Below are positions 17,228 to 25,030 of a DNA stretch of 64,000 bases, in pieces. Position 1 is the stretch's first letter, and each line of letters begins with the position of its first letter. Under the pieces are notes generated by a model that worked only from the letters and a program-made list of their open reading frames with translations, was not told where the DNA came from and ran no database searches. Source of the stretch: Pseudomonas paralcaligenes (lineage in GTDB: Bacteria > Pseudomonadota > Gammaproteobacteria > Pseudomonadales > Pseudomonadaceae); assembly GCF_019655855.1 (NCBI RefSeq), contig NZ_BPFX01000002.1, positions 172,146-236,145 on the forward strand. Reading direction: 5' to 3'. Made by a program: the position numbers and the translations under genes.

Positions 17228-18277
17228 ATGAGCAGCGCGATCTCGATTGAAACCCTGAGCATGGAGTACGGCACCGCCGGCAGCGGCCACAAGGCGCTGG
17301 ACGAGGTCTCCCTGGAAATCCGCGACAACGAGTTCTTCACCCTGCTGGGCCCCTCGGGCTGCGGCAAGACCACGCTGCTGCGGCTGATCGCCGGTTTCGA
17401 GCAGCCCACCGCCGGGGTGATCCGCCTGTACGGCGAGCCGATGCAGGACCTCCCGCCCTTCCGCCGCCCGGTCAATACCGTGTTCCAGAGCTACGCGCTG
17501 TTCCCGCACATGACGGTGGCGCAGAACATCGGCTTCGGCCTGGAGATGCAGGGCAAGCCGAAGGCGGAGATCGCCGCCACCGTGGAGCGCATGCTGGCGC
17601 TGGTGAAGCTGCCGGACGTGGGCGGCCGCCGCGCCGACCAGCTGTCCGGCGGCCAGCAGCAGCGCATCGCCCTGGCCCGGGCGCTGGCCAGCCGGCCGCG
17701 GGTGCTGCTGCTGGACGAGTCGCTGTCGGCGCTGGACATGAAGTTGCGCAAGGAGATGCAGATCGAGCTCAAGCGCCTGCAGGCCGAGACCGGCATCACC
17801 TTCATCTTCGTCACCCACGACCAGGAAGAAGCGCTGACCATGAGCGACCGCATCGCGGTGATGAGCAAGGGGCGCATCCTCCAGGTCGGCACGCCCAGCG
17901 AAATCTACGAGAGCCCGGTGAACCGCACGGTGGCCGACTTCATCGGCGAGACCAACTTCCTCGAAGCCTGGGCCCGGGACGAGCGGCTCGAACTGGCCGA
18001 CGGCCAGGCGCTGCCGGGAACGGGCGAGCGGCGCGGCGCGGTGACCCTGGCGATCCGCCCGGAACGGGTGGCCCTGGACGAGGCCGGCAACCTGGCCGGC
18101 GAGGTGGAGGAGGTGGTGTACATCGGCACCGACACCCTCTACCTGCTCAAGGTGGCGGGGCAGTCGGGCTTCCGCGTGCGCCAGCAGAATCGCTGCGGCA
18201 GCGCGCAGCCCCTGCCGCGCGGCGCGCTGGTGCGGCTCGACGTGCCGGCCGCGGCGATCCGGGTGCTGGCCGAATGA
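17228..18277 (+). CDS. Polyamine-type ABC transporter ATP-binding protein (PotA-like)
   Basis: ATPase of a four-component importer (17228-21021). The 349-residue protein has Walker [10 protein letters not shown], the Q-loop [12 protein letters not shown], the signature [15 protein letters not shown] and Walker [12 protein letters not shown], in which Ser replaces the common Pro of DEPLSALD. A C-terminal TOBE domain (about 270-345) follows, as in the PotA/FbpC class. The ATG at 17228 has AGGAG 10 bases upstream. Its stop overlaps the permease start by four bases (ATGA). By order and neighbours it equals PA0326. Spermidine/putrescine-type substrate is inferred from the partner proteins and the downstream acetylpolyamine amidohydrolase. 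Confidence 0.92.
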   Translation: MSSAISIETLSMEYGTAGSGHKALDEVSLEIRDNEFFTLLGPSGCGKTTLLRLIAGFEQPTAGVIRLYGEPMQDLPPFRRPVNTVFQSYALFPHMTVAQNIGFGLEMQGKPKAEIAATVERMLALVKLPDVGGRRADQLSGGQQQRIALARALASRPRVLLLDESLSALDMKLRKEMQIELKRLQAETGITFIFVTHDQEEALTMSDRIAVMSKGRILQVGTPSEIYESPVNRTVADFIGETNFLEAWARDERLELADGQALPGTGERRGAVTLAIRPERVALDEAGNLAGEVEEVVYIGTDTLYLLKVAGQSGFRVRQQNRCGSAQPLPRGALVRLDVPAAAIRVLAE

Positions 18278-19182
18278 GCACGCCACGGCAACTGGCCGAG
18301 CGCCGCCAGCTGGTCCGCCGCCTCGGCCTGATCGCGCCGGGCATGGCGGTGCTGGCGGTGTTCCTGATTGCACCGCTGGCGATCATGCTGCTGGTGTCCT
18401 TCCTCCAGCCCGGCGACTACGGCGGGGTGAAGTGGGGCGAATACTCGGTGGAGGCCTACGTCGGCTTCCTCTACGAGCGCGACTTCGACGACAGCCTGGT
18501 TTTCAACACCGACTACCTGGGCATCTTCCAGCGCTCCTTCTGGCTGGCCGTGGCGACCACCGCCGGCTGCCTGCTGATCGGCTTCCCTACAGCGCTGTAC
18601 CTGGCCCTGCAGAGCGAGAGGAAGCGTAACCTGCTGCTGTTCCTGGTCACCGTGCCGTTCTGGACCAACCTGCTGGTGCGGGTCTACGCCTGGATGCTGC
18701 TGCTGCGCAACGGCGGCCTGGTGGACAGCGCGCTGGGCGTGTTCGGCGTGCCCGAGGGCAGCGTCGGCCTGCTGTACAGCAACGGCGCGGTGATGATCGG
18801 CCTGCTCTACAGCTTCCTGCCGTTCATGGTGCTGCCGATCTACACCAGCCTGGAGAAGCTCGACTGGCGCCTGGTGGAGGCGGCCTTCGACCTGGGCGCC
18901 AACCGCTGGCAGGCGCTGAAAAGAGTGATCCTGCCGCTGGCGCTGCCCGGCATGCTGGCCGGGGCGACCCTGGTGTTCATCCCGGCGCTGGGCAACTACA
19001 TCATTCCCGAGCTGCTCGGCGGCGGTAAGGCGCTGATGATCGGCAACCTGATCCAGCTGCAGTTCGGCTCCGGGCACAACTGGCCGCTGGGCTCGGCGCT
19101 GGCCTTCTCGCTGTTCAGCCTGGTGCTGCTGGCCCTGCTGTTCAACGGCCTGCGCCAGCGCGGCCAGGAGGTGCGCGCATGA
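18274..19182 (+). CDS. Polyamine-type ABC transporter permease (PotB-like)
   Basis: A 302-residue inner-membrane permease with six predicted helices and the cytoplasmic EAA loop [20 protein letters not shown] that contacts the ATPase. Overlaps of four bases with both the ATPase gene before and the second permease after (ATGA in each case) show tight translational coupling. In PotB-class permeases the first helix is preceded by a short charged tail, as here ([10 protein letters not shown]). It pairs with the PotC-like protein to form the translocation channel. Confidence 0.92.
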   Translation: MSTPRQLAERRQLVRRLGLIAPGMAVLAVFLIAPLAIMLLVSFLQPGDYGGVKWGEYSVEAYVGFLYERDFDDSLVFNTDYLGIFQRSFWLAVATTAGCLLIGFPTALYLALQSERKRNLLLFLVTVPFWTNLLVRVYAWMLLLRNGGLVDSALGVFGVPEGSVGLLYSNGAVMIGLLYSFLPFMVLPIYTSLEKLDWRLVEAAFDLGANRWQALKRVILPLALPGMLAGATLVFIPALGNYIIPELLGGGKALMIGNLIQLQFGSGHNWPLGSALAFSLFSLVLLALLFNGLRQRGQEVRA

Positions 19183-19967
19183 ACCTGCAGGGCCCGCTGT
19201 GGCGTTTCACCGGCGTGCGGCCGCTGGCCTGGGCGTTCTTCGCCTTCCTCTACATCCCGATCGTGGTGCTGGTGGCGCTGAGCTTCAACGCAGGCCAGTC
19301 GGCCACCCTGTGGCAGGGCTTCAGCCTCAAGTGGTACGGCGTGGTGGCGAACGACCCGGAGATTCTCCGCGCGGCGAAGAACTCGCTGATCGTCGCGACC
19401 CTGGCGACGCTGATCGCCACCTGCCTGGCGACCCTGGCGGCGCTGGGCATGCACGGCCGGCGCTTCCGCGGCCAGGGCGCGTTGCAGGGCGTGCTCGGCC
19501 TGCCGCTGCTGGTGCCGGATATCGTCTGCGCGGTGGCGATCCTGATGTTCTTCGCCTTCATCGGCCTGAAGCTGTCGCTGCTGACCATCCTGATCGCCCA
19601 CGTGGTGTTCTGCACGCCGTTCGCCTACCTGCCGATCCGTGCCCGCCTGCAGGGCATGGACCCGCGTCTGCTGGAGGCCGCCGCCGACCTCTACGCCTCG
19701 CCCTGGCGCGCGTTCTGGCGGGTCAGCTTCCCGCTGCTGCTGCCCGGCATCCTGTCCGGGGCGATGCTCGCCTTCATCATCTCGATGGACGACTTCGTCA
19801 TCACCTACTTCGTCGCCGGGGCCGGTTCGACCACCCTGCCGATCTACATCTTCAGCTCCATCCGCATGGGCATATCGCCGAAGATCAATGCGATTTCCTC
19901 GATCATGCTCGTGCTTTCCATCCTCTTCGTCACCCTGTCGTACTACCTCGGCCAACGCAAACGCTAG
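19179..19967 (+). CDS. Polyamine-type ABC transporter permease (PotC-like)
   Basis: A 262-residue permease with six helices and the EAA loop EAAADLYASPWRAFWRVSFP, followed by the well-conserved SMDDFVITYFV motif of PotC-family proteins. It is the second channel subunit of the importer. Start overlaps the PotB-like stop (ATGA). Its TAG stop forms part of the TAGGAG ribosome site of the next gene. Confidence 0.93.
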   Translation: MNLQGPLWRFTGVRPLAWAFFAFLYIPIVVLVALSFNAGQSATLWQGFSLKWYGVVANDPEILRAAKNSLIVATLATLIATCLATLAALGMHGRRFRGQGALQGVLGLPLLVPDIVCAVAILMFFAFIGLKLSLLTILIAHVVFCTPFAYLPIRARLQGMDPRLLEAAADLYASPWRAFWRVSFPLLLPGILSGAMLAFIISMDDFVITYFVAGAGSTTLPIYIFSSIRMGISPKINAISSIMLVLSILFVTLSYYLGQRKR

Positions 19968-19977
19968 GAGCCAGACC

Positions 19978-21021
19978 ATGATTCGTCGTACCCCGCTCGC
20001 GCTATCCGTCGTATTCGCCCTCGGCCTGTCCGGCGCCGCCCAGGCCGCCGGCAGCCTCAACTTCGCCAACTGGTCGGACTACTACCCGCCGGAGCTGTTG
20101 AAGAAGTTCGAGGCCGACACCGGCATCAAGGCCACCCTCGACGCCTACGACTCCAACGAGACCCTGCTGGCCAAGCTCAAGGCCGGCGGCGGCAACTACG
20201 ATGTGGTGGTGCCGTCGGACAGCTTCATCCAGATCATGGTCCAGGAGGACCTGCTGCAGAAGTTCGACAAGAGCAAGCTGCCGAACCTGAAGAACCTGGC
20301 GCCGACCTTCCAGAAGCTCGACTTCGACCCGGGCCACGACTACAGCGTGCCGTACCTGTGGGGCACCACCGGCTACAGCTACGACAGCGCCCAGGTGCCG
20401 GGCGGCAAGCTCGACGAGAGCTGGGGGCCGTTCTTCGCCCCGCCGGCCGAGCTGAAGGGCAAGGTGGTGGCGCTCAACTCGATGGACGACCTGTTCCCGC
20501 CGGCCGCCTTCTACCTCGGCATCGACCGCTGCACCGAGGACCCGCAGGAGGTGAAGAAGGTGATGGAGCTGCTGAGCAAGCAGAAGGGCATGCTCGCCAT
20601 GTACAACAGCGACGGCACCATCGAGCGCATGGCCGCCGGCGAGGTGGCCATGCACCAGCAGTGGAACGGCGCCTTCCACCGCGCCAAGGAGCAGCGCGGC
20701 TCGCTGGTCTACGTCTATCCGAAGGAGGGCATCGCCACCTTCATCGATAACTTCGTGATCCCCAAGGGCGCGACCAACGTCGAGGAGGCCCACGTGTTCA
20801 TCAACTGGATGATGCAGCCGGAGAACATCGCCGCCGCCTCCAACTTCGCCAAGTACCACAACGCCATCGCCGGCTCCGAGCAGTTCATGGAGAAGGCCCT
20901 GTTCGACGACCCGGCCATCAACACCCCGCAGGACAAGCTCGAGCGCCTGCGCCCGTTCAAGCTGTGCTCGCCCAAGGCCCTGTCGTTGCGCACCAAGGTC
21001 TGGACCAAGCTGAAGAAATAA
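19978..21021 (+). CDS. Polyamine-type periplasmic substrate-binding protein (PotD/SpuD-like)
   Basis: A 347-residue periplasmic binding protein with a Sec signal peptide (residues 1-23, AAQA/A) and the mature start GSLNFANWSDYYPPELLKKF, typical of PotD/PotF/SpuD/SpuE proteins. The NWSDYY stretch forms part of the polyamine pocket in characterised relatives, and FDNF/IDNFVIPKGA near residue 255 is also conserved. The ATG at 19978 lies 7 bases after TAGGAG. Exact ligand (spermidine, putrescine, acetylated polyamine or another compound) cannot be told from sequence. It corresponds to PA0323. Confidence 0.9.
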   Translation: MIRRTPLALSVVFALGLSGAAQAAGSLNFANWSDYYPPELLKKFEADTGIKATLDAYDSNETLLAKLKAGGGNYDVVVPSDSFIQIMVQEDLLQKFDKSKLPNLKNLAPTFQKLDFDPGHDYSVPYLWGTTGYSYDSAQVPGGKLDESWGPFFAPPAELKGKVVALNSMDDLFPPAAFYLGIDRCTEDPQEVKKVMELLSKQKGMLAMYNSDGTIERMAAGEVAMHQQWNGAFHRAKEQRGSLVYVYPKEGIATFIDNFVIPKGATNVEEAHVFINWMMQPENIAAASNFAKYHNAIAGSEQFMEKALFDDPAINTPQDKLERLRPFKLCSPKALSLRTKVWTKLKK

Positions 21022-21029
21022 GCGCCTGG

Positions 21030-21100
21030 CTCCCCTCTCCCATTGGGAGAGGGGTCGGGGCGGCCCGCGTAGGGGTGAGGGTGCTTCGACCCTCGCCTGA
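21030..21100. repeat. REP-like element, family D (CCCCTCTCCC / GGGAGAGGGG)
   Basis: Starts with the hairpin CCCCTCTCCCATTGGGAGAG and continues with a GGGTGAGGGTG / CCCTCGCC pair. A closely related, inverted pair lies at 24919-25022. It separates the binding-protein gene from the amidohydrolase gene and may act as a transcript end or attenuator. Confidence 0.75.
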
Positions 21101-21164
21101 ACCATCCCGGCAGGAAAATTCATCCTTTCATTTCACGGACCCTTGCGAGTCCGGGGAGCCCCTC

Positions 21165-22199
21165 ATGCTGACGATCTACAGCGACGACCATCACCTGCAC
21201 CACGGCAAGTTCGAACTGATCGACGGCCAGCTCACCCCCTGCTTCGAGAAGCCCAGCCGCGCCGACATGGTCCTGGCGCGGGCGCAGAAGGTGAAGCTGG
21301 GCGAGGTGGCGGGGCCGCGCGAGTTCGGCCTGGAGCCGATCCTGCGGGTCCACGACGAAGGCTTCGTGCACTTCCTCAAGGGCGCCTGGGCCGAATGGCA
21401 GGCCATGGGCCGCGACTACGACATGCTGCCCTTCACCTGGCCCAACCGGCGCCTGCGCCAGACCATTCCGGACAGCGTCGACGGCCGCTTCGGCTACTAC
21501 AGCTTCGACGCCGGCGTGCCGATCACCGCCGGCACCTGGCAGGCGGTGAGCAGCTCGGTGAATGTCGCCCTGACCGGCCAGGCCGAACTGGCCAAGGGTG
21601 CGCGCGGGGTGTTCTCCCTGTGCCGGCCGCCGGGCCATCACGCCGCCGCCGACTACATGGGCGGCTACTGCTACTTCAATAACGCCGCCATCGCCGCCCA
21701 GGCCATGCTCGACCAGGGCGCCAGCCGGGTGGCCATCCTCGACGTGGACTACCACCACGGCAACGGCACCCAGGACATCTTCTACGACCGCGCCGACGTG
21801 CTGTTCACCTCGATCCACGGCGACCCGCGCTTCGAGTACCCGTTCTTCCTCGGCTACGCCGACGAGAAGGGCGCCGGCGTCGGCCAGGGCTTCAACTTCA
21901 ACTACCCACTGGCCGCCGGCAGCGACTGGTCGGCGTGGAGCCTGGCGCTGGCCGCCGCCTGCCGGCAGATCGCCGCCTACGCGCCGGATGCGCTGGTGGT
22001 GTCGCTGGGGGTGGACACCTTCAAGGAAGACCCGATCTCCCAGTTCAAGCTGGACAGCCCGGACTACCTGCGCATGGGCGAGGTCATCGGCAAACTCGGC
22101 CTGCAGACCCTGTTCGTGATGGAAGGCGGCTACGCGGTGGAGGAGATCGGCATCAACGCCATCAACGTGCTGCAGGGCTTCGATAGCGTGGTGCGCTGA
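21165..22199 (+). CDS. aphB: Acetylpolyamine amidohydrolase (class II histone-deacetylase family)
   Basis: Zn-dependent deacetylase of acetylated polyamines. The 344-residue protein has every catalytic residue of the family, at the same numbers as I recall for the Mycoplana ramosa enzyme: the His158-His159 pair (RPPGHHA), zinc ligands Asp195, His197 (DVDYHHGNG) and Asp284 (SLGVDTFKEDP), and the transition-state Tyr323 (MEGGYAVEEIG). The N-terminal loop that shapes the narrow active site of APAHs (MLTIYSDDHHLHHGKFE) is present. P. aeruginosa PA0321 sits in the same place. It follows the ABC importer on the same strand with a 143-base gap holding a REP-like element, consistent with uptake followed by deacetylation. 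Start ATG 21165 has CGGGGAG upstream. Confidence 0.92.
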   Translation: MLTIYSDDHHLHHGKFELIDGQLTPCFEKPSRADMVLARAQKVKLGEVAGPREFGLEPILRVHDEGFVHFLKGAWAEWQAMGRDYDMLPFTWPNRRLRQTIPDSVDGRFGYYSFDAGVPITAGTWQAVSSSVNVALTGQAELAKGARGVFSLCRPPGHHAAADYMGGYCYFNNAAIAAQAMLDQGASRVAILDVDYHHGNGTQDIFYDRADVLFTSIHGDPRFEYPFFLGYADEKGAGVGQGFNFNYPLAAGSDWSAWSLALAAACRQIAAYAPDALVVSLGVDTFKEDPISQFKLDSPDYLRMGEVIGKLGLQTLFVMEGGYAVEEIGINAINVLQGFDSVVR

Positions 22200-22231
22200 C
22201 CTGCGGATGGGTGTGCCGTCGTGGTGGCGGT

Positions 22232-22320
22232 GCGCATAGCGCACCCTACGGGAGGGCGGGTGAAACCCGCGGGCGGGACCGATGACCTTGCGGAGGCGCG
22301 GGTTGCACCCGCCCTACGGG
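22232..22320. repeat. REP-like cluster: family B followed by a family A pair
   Basis: GCGCATAGCGCACCCTACGGG (family B; the hairpin core only is GCGCATAGCGC) is followed by two opposed family A arms, about 22252-22270 and 22297-22319 (GGGCGGGTGAAACCC and GGGTTGCACCCGCCCTACG), spaced by 26 bases. This is the densest repeat cluster in the window and lies between two genes on the same strand. Confidence 0.8.
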
Positions 22321-22354
22321 ATTTGCTCGCCTGGCAGCGCGATAGCTCCTAGAA

Positions 22355-22371
22355 TCGAGAACAATTCTCGA
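22355..22371. promoter_or_regulatory. Perfect palindromic operator candidate over the promoter of the membrane protein gene
   Basis: TCGAGAACAATTCTCGA is a perfect 7-3-7 palindrome. It overlaps the last base of a TAGAAT that could be a -10 element (22350-22355) and ends two bases before the GGGGG ribosome site of the next gene. A repressor bound here would block both transcription and translation initiation. No regulator gene is adjacent. Confidence 0.5.
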
Positions 22372-22383
22372 CAAGGGGGCTCC

Positions 22384-23124
22384 ATGTCCGCATCCATCCG
22401 GCTTCGACTCGTCCGCCTGAGCGGCCTCGCGGGCATCCTCGGCGCGCTGTTGTGGACGCTCGGCGACGCCCTCATCATCGGCGCCAATGCCGGCGTCGCC
22501 GACTATCCCCTGCTGCTCGACACCTACGCGGAGCGGATCGGCTTCGACGGCCTGGCGATGATGCTGCCATCGTCCGAGCCGCGCCTGGCGGCCGGCGCGC
22601 TGGTCGCCAACGTCGGCATCGTCTTCTACCTGGCCGGCTGCTGGCACCTGCTCCAGGGCATGCGCCCGGACCGGGGATGGCTCGCCTGGGCGGCCTTCGC
22701 CCTGCTGGTCGCCGGCAACGCCTGGTCGCCGCTCGGGCATGCCGGCTTCTACTACGTCGGCATGGTCTACAAGACGCTGCTGGAGACGCCGGTGGAGGCC
22801 CATGCCGCGCTGCTCGAACTCGGCAACCACTTCGACCACGTGCTGATGATCGCCTGGCTGCTGGCGGTGGTGACCCTCGGCGTGGCGCTGTTGCTGCTCG
22901 GCCTGCGCATCGCACTCGGCGGCACGGCCTGGCCGCGCTGGTTCGCGCTGGTCGCCAACCCGCTGTCGCTGGTCGGCATCGGCCTGCTGGTGCCGTTGGT
23001 GCTGCCGGAGCCGCTGAGCACCTGGCTCGGCGGCGCGGCGTTCAACGTCGGCTGGCTGGCCGTCTACGCCCTGTCGACCGCGCTGCTGTGGCGCGGCGAC
23101 ACGCTCAGCCCTGCGGCGCGGTGA
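22384..23124 (+). CDS. Polytopic membrane protein of unknown function
   Basis: A 246-residue protein with about six or seven hydrophobic helices (roughly residues 12-35, 70-92, 98-118, 120-132, 155-178, 188-210, 215-236). Small polar islands include HAGFYYVGMVYKTLLETP and GNHFDHVLMIAW, each with a His that could bind a ligand or metal. I do not recognise the family. It begins at ATG 22384 after an AAGGGGG site and a palindromic operator candidate. Its end overlaps the end of the convergent SdiA-regulated gene by 20 bases. Confidence 0.75.
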   Translation: MSASIRLRLVRLSGLAGILGALLWTLGDALIIGANAGVADYPLLLDTYAERIGFDGLAMMLPSSEPRLAAGALVANVGIVFYLAGCWHLLQGMRPDRGWLAWAAFALLVAGNAWSPLGHAGFYYVGMVYKTLLETPVEAHAALLELGNHFDHVLMIAWLLAVVTLGVALLLLGLRIALGGTAWPRWFALVANPLSLVGIGLLVPLVLPEPLSTWLGGAAFNVGWLAVYALSTALLWRGDTLSPAAR

Positions 23125-24031
23125 AGGGCTCGTCCTTGCGGAACACGTAGAACAGGTTCGGCTCGCTGACCATATAGATGGTGCCGTCCTCATCCATGGC
23201 CACGCCCTCGGCGCGGGGGATGCGCTGCTCCAGGCCGCTGCGCCCGCCGATCAGGCTGATGAAGCTGACCGGCTCGCCGTGCTCGTCCAGCTCCAGCAGC
23301 AGGCGCGACTGGGCGGAGAGGGCGAGGATGTGGCCGGTGCGCGGGTCGACGCTGAGCGCCGACAGGTTGCGCATGCCCAGGCCGTAGCTCGGCAGCGGCT
23401 GCAGTTCCTGGTCCAGCAACTGCTGGCCGTCGCTGCCCAGGCTGAACATGGCGGTGGGCGAGCGCTCCTTGCCGAGCAGCAGGCGCTGCTGGGCCGGATC
23501 CCAGGCGATGCCCTCGAAGCCCTTGTTGCCGGCGTCCGGGAAGCCCAGGTCGAAGGGCTCGGCGTCGGCGATGTCCAGTTCCTCGGTGTCCGGCGTCAGG
23601 GCGAAGATCGACAGGTTGCGCTTGCGCTCGTCAGTCACGGCGATGTTGCCGTTCTCCAGCACGGCCACCCCTTCCGGGTTGGCGAAGCCTTTCAGTGCGA
23701 TGCGCCGCAGCACCTCGCCGGTGCGACTCAGCTCGACCAGCATGGGCAGCTTGCCGGTGACGGTGAACAGGGTGCCGGTCAGCGGGCTGTAGGCCAGGTC
23801 GGAGGCCTCGTCGTCGTCCAGGCCGGCCAGCGGCTTGCCCTCGACGCTGACCTTGTAGCCTGGCAGCCAGATGCTGGCGTCGCGGTCGGCGGTTGGCACG
23901 TTCTGCTCCTTGAGCCAGAGCAGGGTGCGGTCGTCCCAGTGCAGGTAGCGGACCACGGCGACGGTGCAGGCGAGGATGACGACCAGCGCGAGGCTGAGCG
24001 TGCGGCGGCGGGAGAGAACGGCGAGGGACAT
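23105..24031 (-). CDS. SdiA-regulated (YjiK-like) family protein, copy 2
   Basis: A 308-residue paralogue of the protein at 13717-14640, with the same plan: an N-terminal membrane segment (about 12-32) followed by a periplasmic propeller-like domain. Shared landmarks are SIWLPGYKVSVEGKPLAGL, LFTVTGKLPMLVELS, NKGFEGIAWDP, and the C-terminal YMVSEPNLFYVFRK. The start at 24031 (MSLAVLSRRR) places the membrane helix at the correct distance; 32 additional codons upstream in frame are not family-like. Its 3' end overlaps the convergent membrane-protein gene by 20 bases. Function unknown. Confidence 0.87.
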   Translation of the reverse strand: MSLAVLSRRRTLSLALVVILACTVAVVRYLHWDDRTLLWLKEQNVPTADRDASIWLPGYKVSVEGKPLAGLDDDEASDLAYSPLTGTLFTVTGKLPMLVELSRTGEVLRRIALKGFANPEGVAVLENGNIAVTDERKRNLSIFALTPDTEELDIADAEPFDLGFPDAGNKGFEGIAWDPAQQRLLLGKERSPTAMFSLGSDGQQLLDQELQPLPSYGLGMRNLSALSVDPRTGHILALSAQSRLLLELDEHGEPVSFISLIGGRSGLEQRIPRAEGVAMDEDGTIYMVSEPNLFYVFRKDEPFTAPQG

Positions 24032-24132
24032 CGGGACTGCTCGATGAAGATCAGCCTCTGTGATACCCCGGGCACGGTGAAAGTTCTGTGAAAGGCCGAC
24101 CCGGAACTTGCTCATGATCGGGAACACATACC

Positions 24133-24197
24133 GTAGGAGCGGCCTTGGCCGCGAAGCTTTTACCGTGCTCCCGATTCGTGGCCAAGGCCGCTCCTAC
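24133..24197. repeat. REP-like element, family C (GTAGGAGCGGCCTTGGCC)
   Basis: Arms 24133-24155 and 24175-24197 are near-perfect reverse complements around a 19-base loop. A single unpaired arm of the same family lies at 33098-33120, and GTGGGAGCGG variants at 63877-63937. Confidence 0.88.
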
Positions 24198-24230
24198 AGC
24201 TGCGCCTATCTGCTGCTCTCGGCCGGGCTT

Positions 24231-24896
24231 TCAGAGAACGTGGCTGGCGAAGCGCGAAAGCCCGACCAGCTCGATCTCCAGGCTCTGGCCGCTGCTCAGC
24301 GGGCCGACCCCGGCGGGGGTGCCGGTGGACACCACGTCGCCCGGCTGCAGGCTGAAGTGGCCGGCGATGTGCTGGATCAGGCCGATGATCGGGTTGAGCA
24401 TGTCGCGGCTGTTGCCGTCCTGGCGGACCTGGCCGTCGATGGACAGGCGGATGCCGATGTCGCGCACGTCCTCCACCGTGTCGGCCATCACGAAGGGTGC
24501 CAGCACGTAGGCGCCGTCGAACGACTTGGACAGTTCCCAGGGCAGGCCCTTTTCCTTCAGCTTCGCCTGTACGTCGCGCAGGGTCAGGTCCAGCGCCGGG
24601 GCGAAGCCGGAAATGGCGTCGCGCACCTCTTCCTCGGACGGTTTCTTCGACAGCGGCTTGCCGATCAGCACGGCGATCTCCGCCTCGAAGTGCACGGCGC
24701 CACGCTCCTGGGGAATGGCGAAGCCGCCTTCCAGCGGTACGGTGCAGCTGCCCGGCTTGATGAACAGCAGCGGCTCGGTCGGCACCGGGTTGTTCAGCTC
24801 GGCGGCGTGCTCGGCGTAGTTGCGCCCGACGCACACCACCTTGCCCAGCGGGAAGTGGACCGGGGTGCCGTCGATGTAGTGGTGCTGGTAGCTCAT
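24231..24896 (-). CDS. Fumarylacetoacetate-hydrolase-family protein (acylpyruvase-like)
   Basis: A 221-residue single-domain FAH-fold enzyme, the length of YcgM/FAHD1-type acylpyruvases and fumarylpyruvate hydrolases. Divalent metal ligands are visible: Glu-x-Glu in HFEAEIAVLIG, and Asp in GFAPALDLTLRD; the K/S region (NRDMLNPI-like NSRDMLNPIIGLI) and GTPAGVGPL are conserved. It probably cleaves a C-C bond in an acylpyruvate or decarboxylates oxaloacetate. It lies 134 bases downstream of the D-2-hydroxyglutarate dehydrogenase gene on the same strand, with REP family D between. Start ATG 24896 has GGAG 7 bases upstream. PA0318 is the likely counterpart. Confidence 0.9.
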   Translation of the reverse strand: MSYQHHYIDGTPVHFPLGKVVCVGRNYAEHAAELNNPVPTEPLLFIKPGSCTVPLEGGFAIPQERGAVHFEAEIAVLIGKPLSKKPSEEEVRDAISGFAPALDLTLRDVQAKLKEKGLPWELSKSFDGAYVLAPFVMADTVEDVRDIGIRLSIDGQVRQDGNSRDMLNPIIGLIQHIAGHFSLQPGDVVSTGTPAGVGPLSSGQSLEIELVGLSRFASHVL

Positions 24897-24918
24897 GATG
24901 TAGCTCCGTGTGCTTTTG

Positions 24919-25022
24919 CTCCCTCTCCCCTTGGGAGAGGGTTGGGGTGAGGGTGTTCCAAATCGCTCCGAGCCGCCTATGGCGCCCTCACCCCCGGCCC
25001 CTCTCCCGAGGGGAGAGGGGAG
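24919..25022. repeat. REP-like element, family D, long inverted pair
   Basis: CCCTCTCCCCTTGGGAGAGG at the left and CCCCTCTCCCGAGGGGAGAG at the right are each hairpins, and the halves are also inverted relative to each other (GGGTGAGGGTG versus CGCCCTCACCCCC). Lies between two co-directional minus-strand genes. Confidence 0.85.
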
Positions 25023-25030
25023 TCGAGGCT

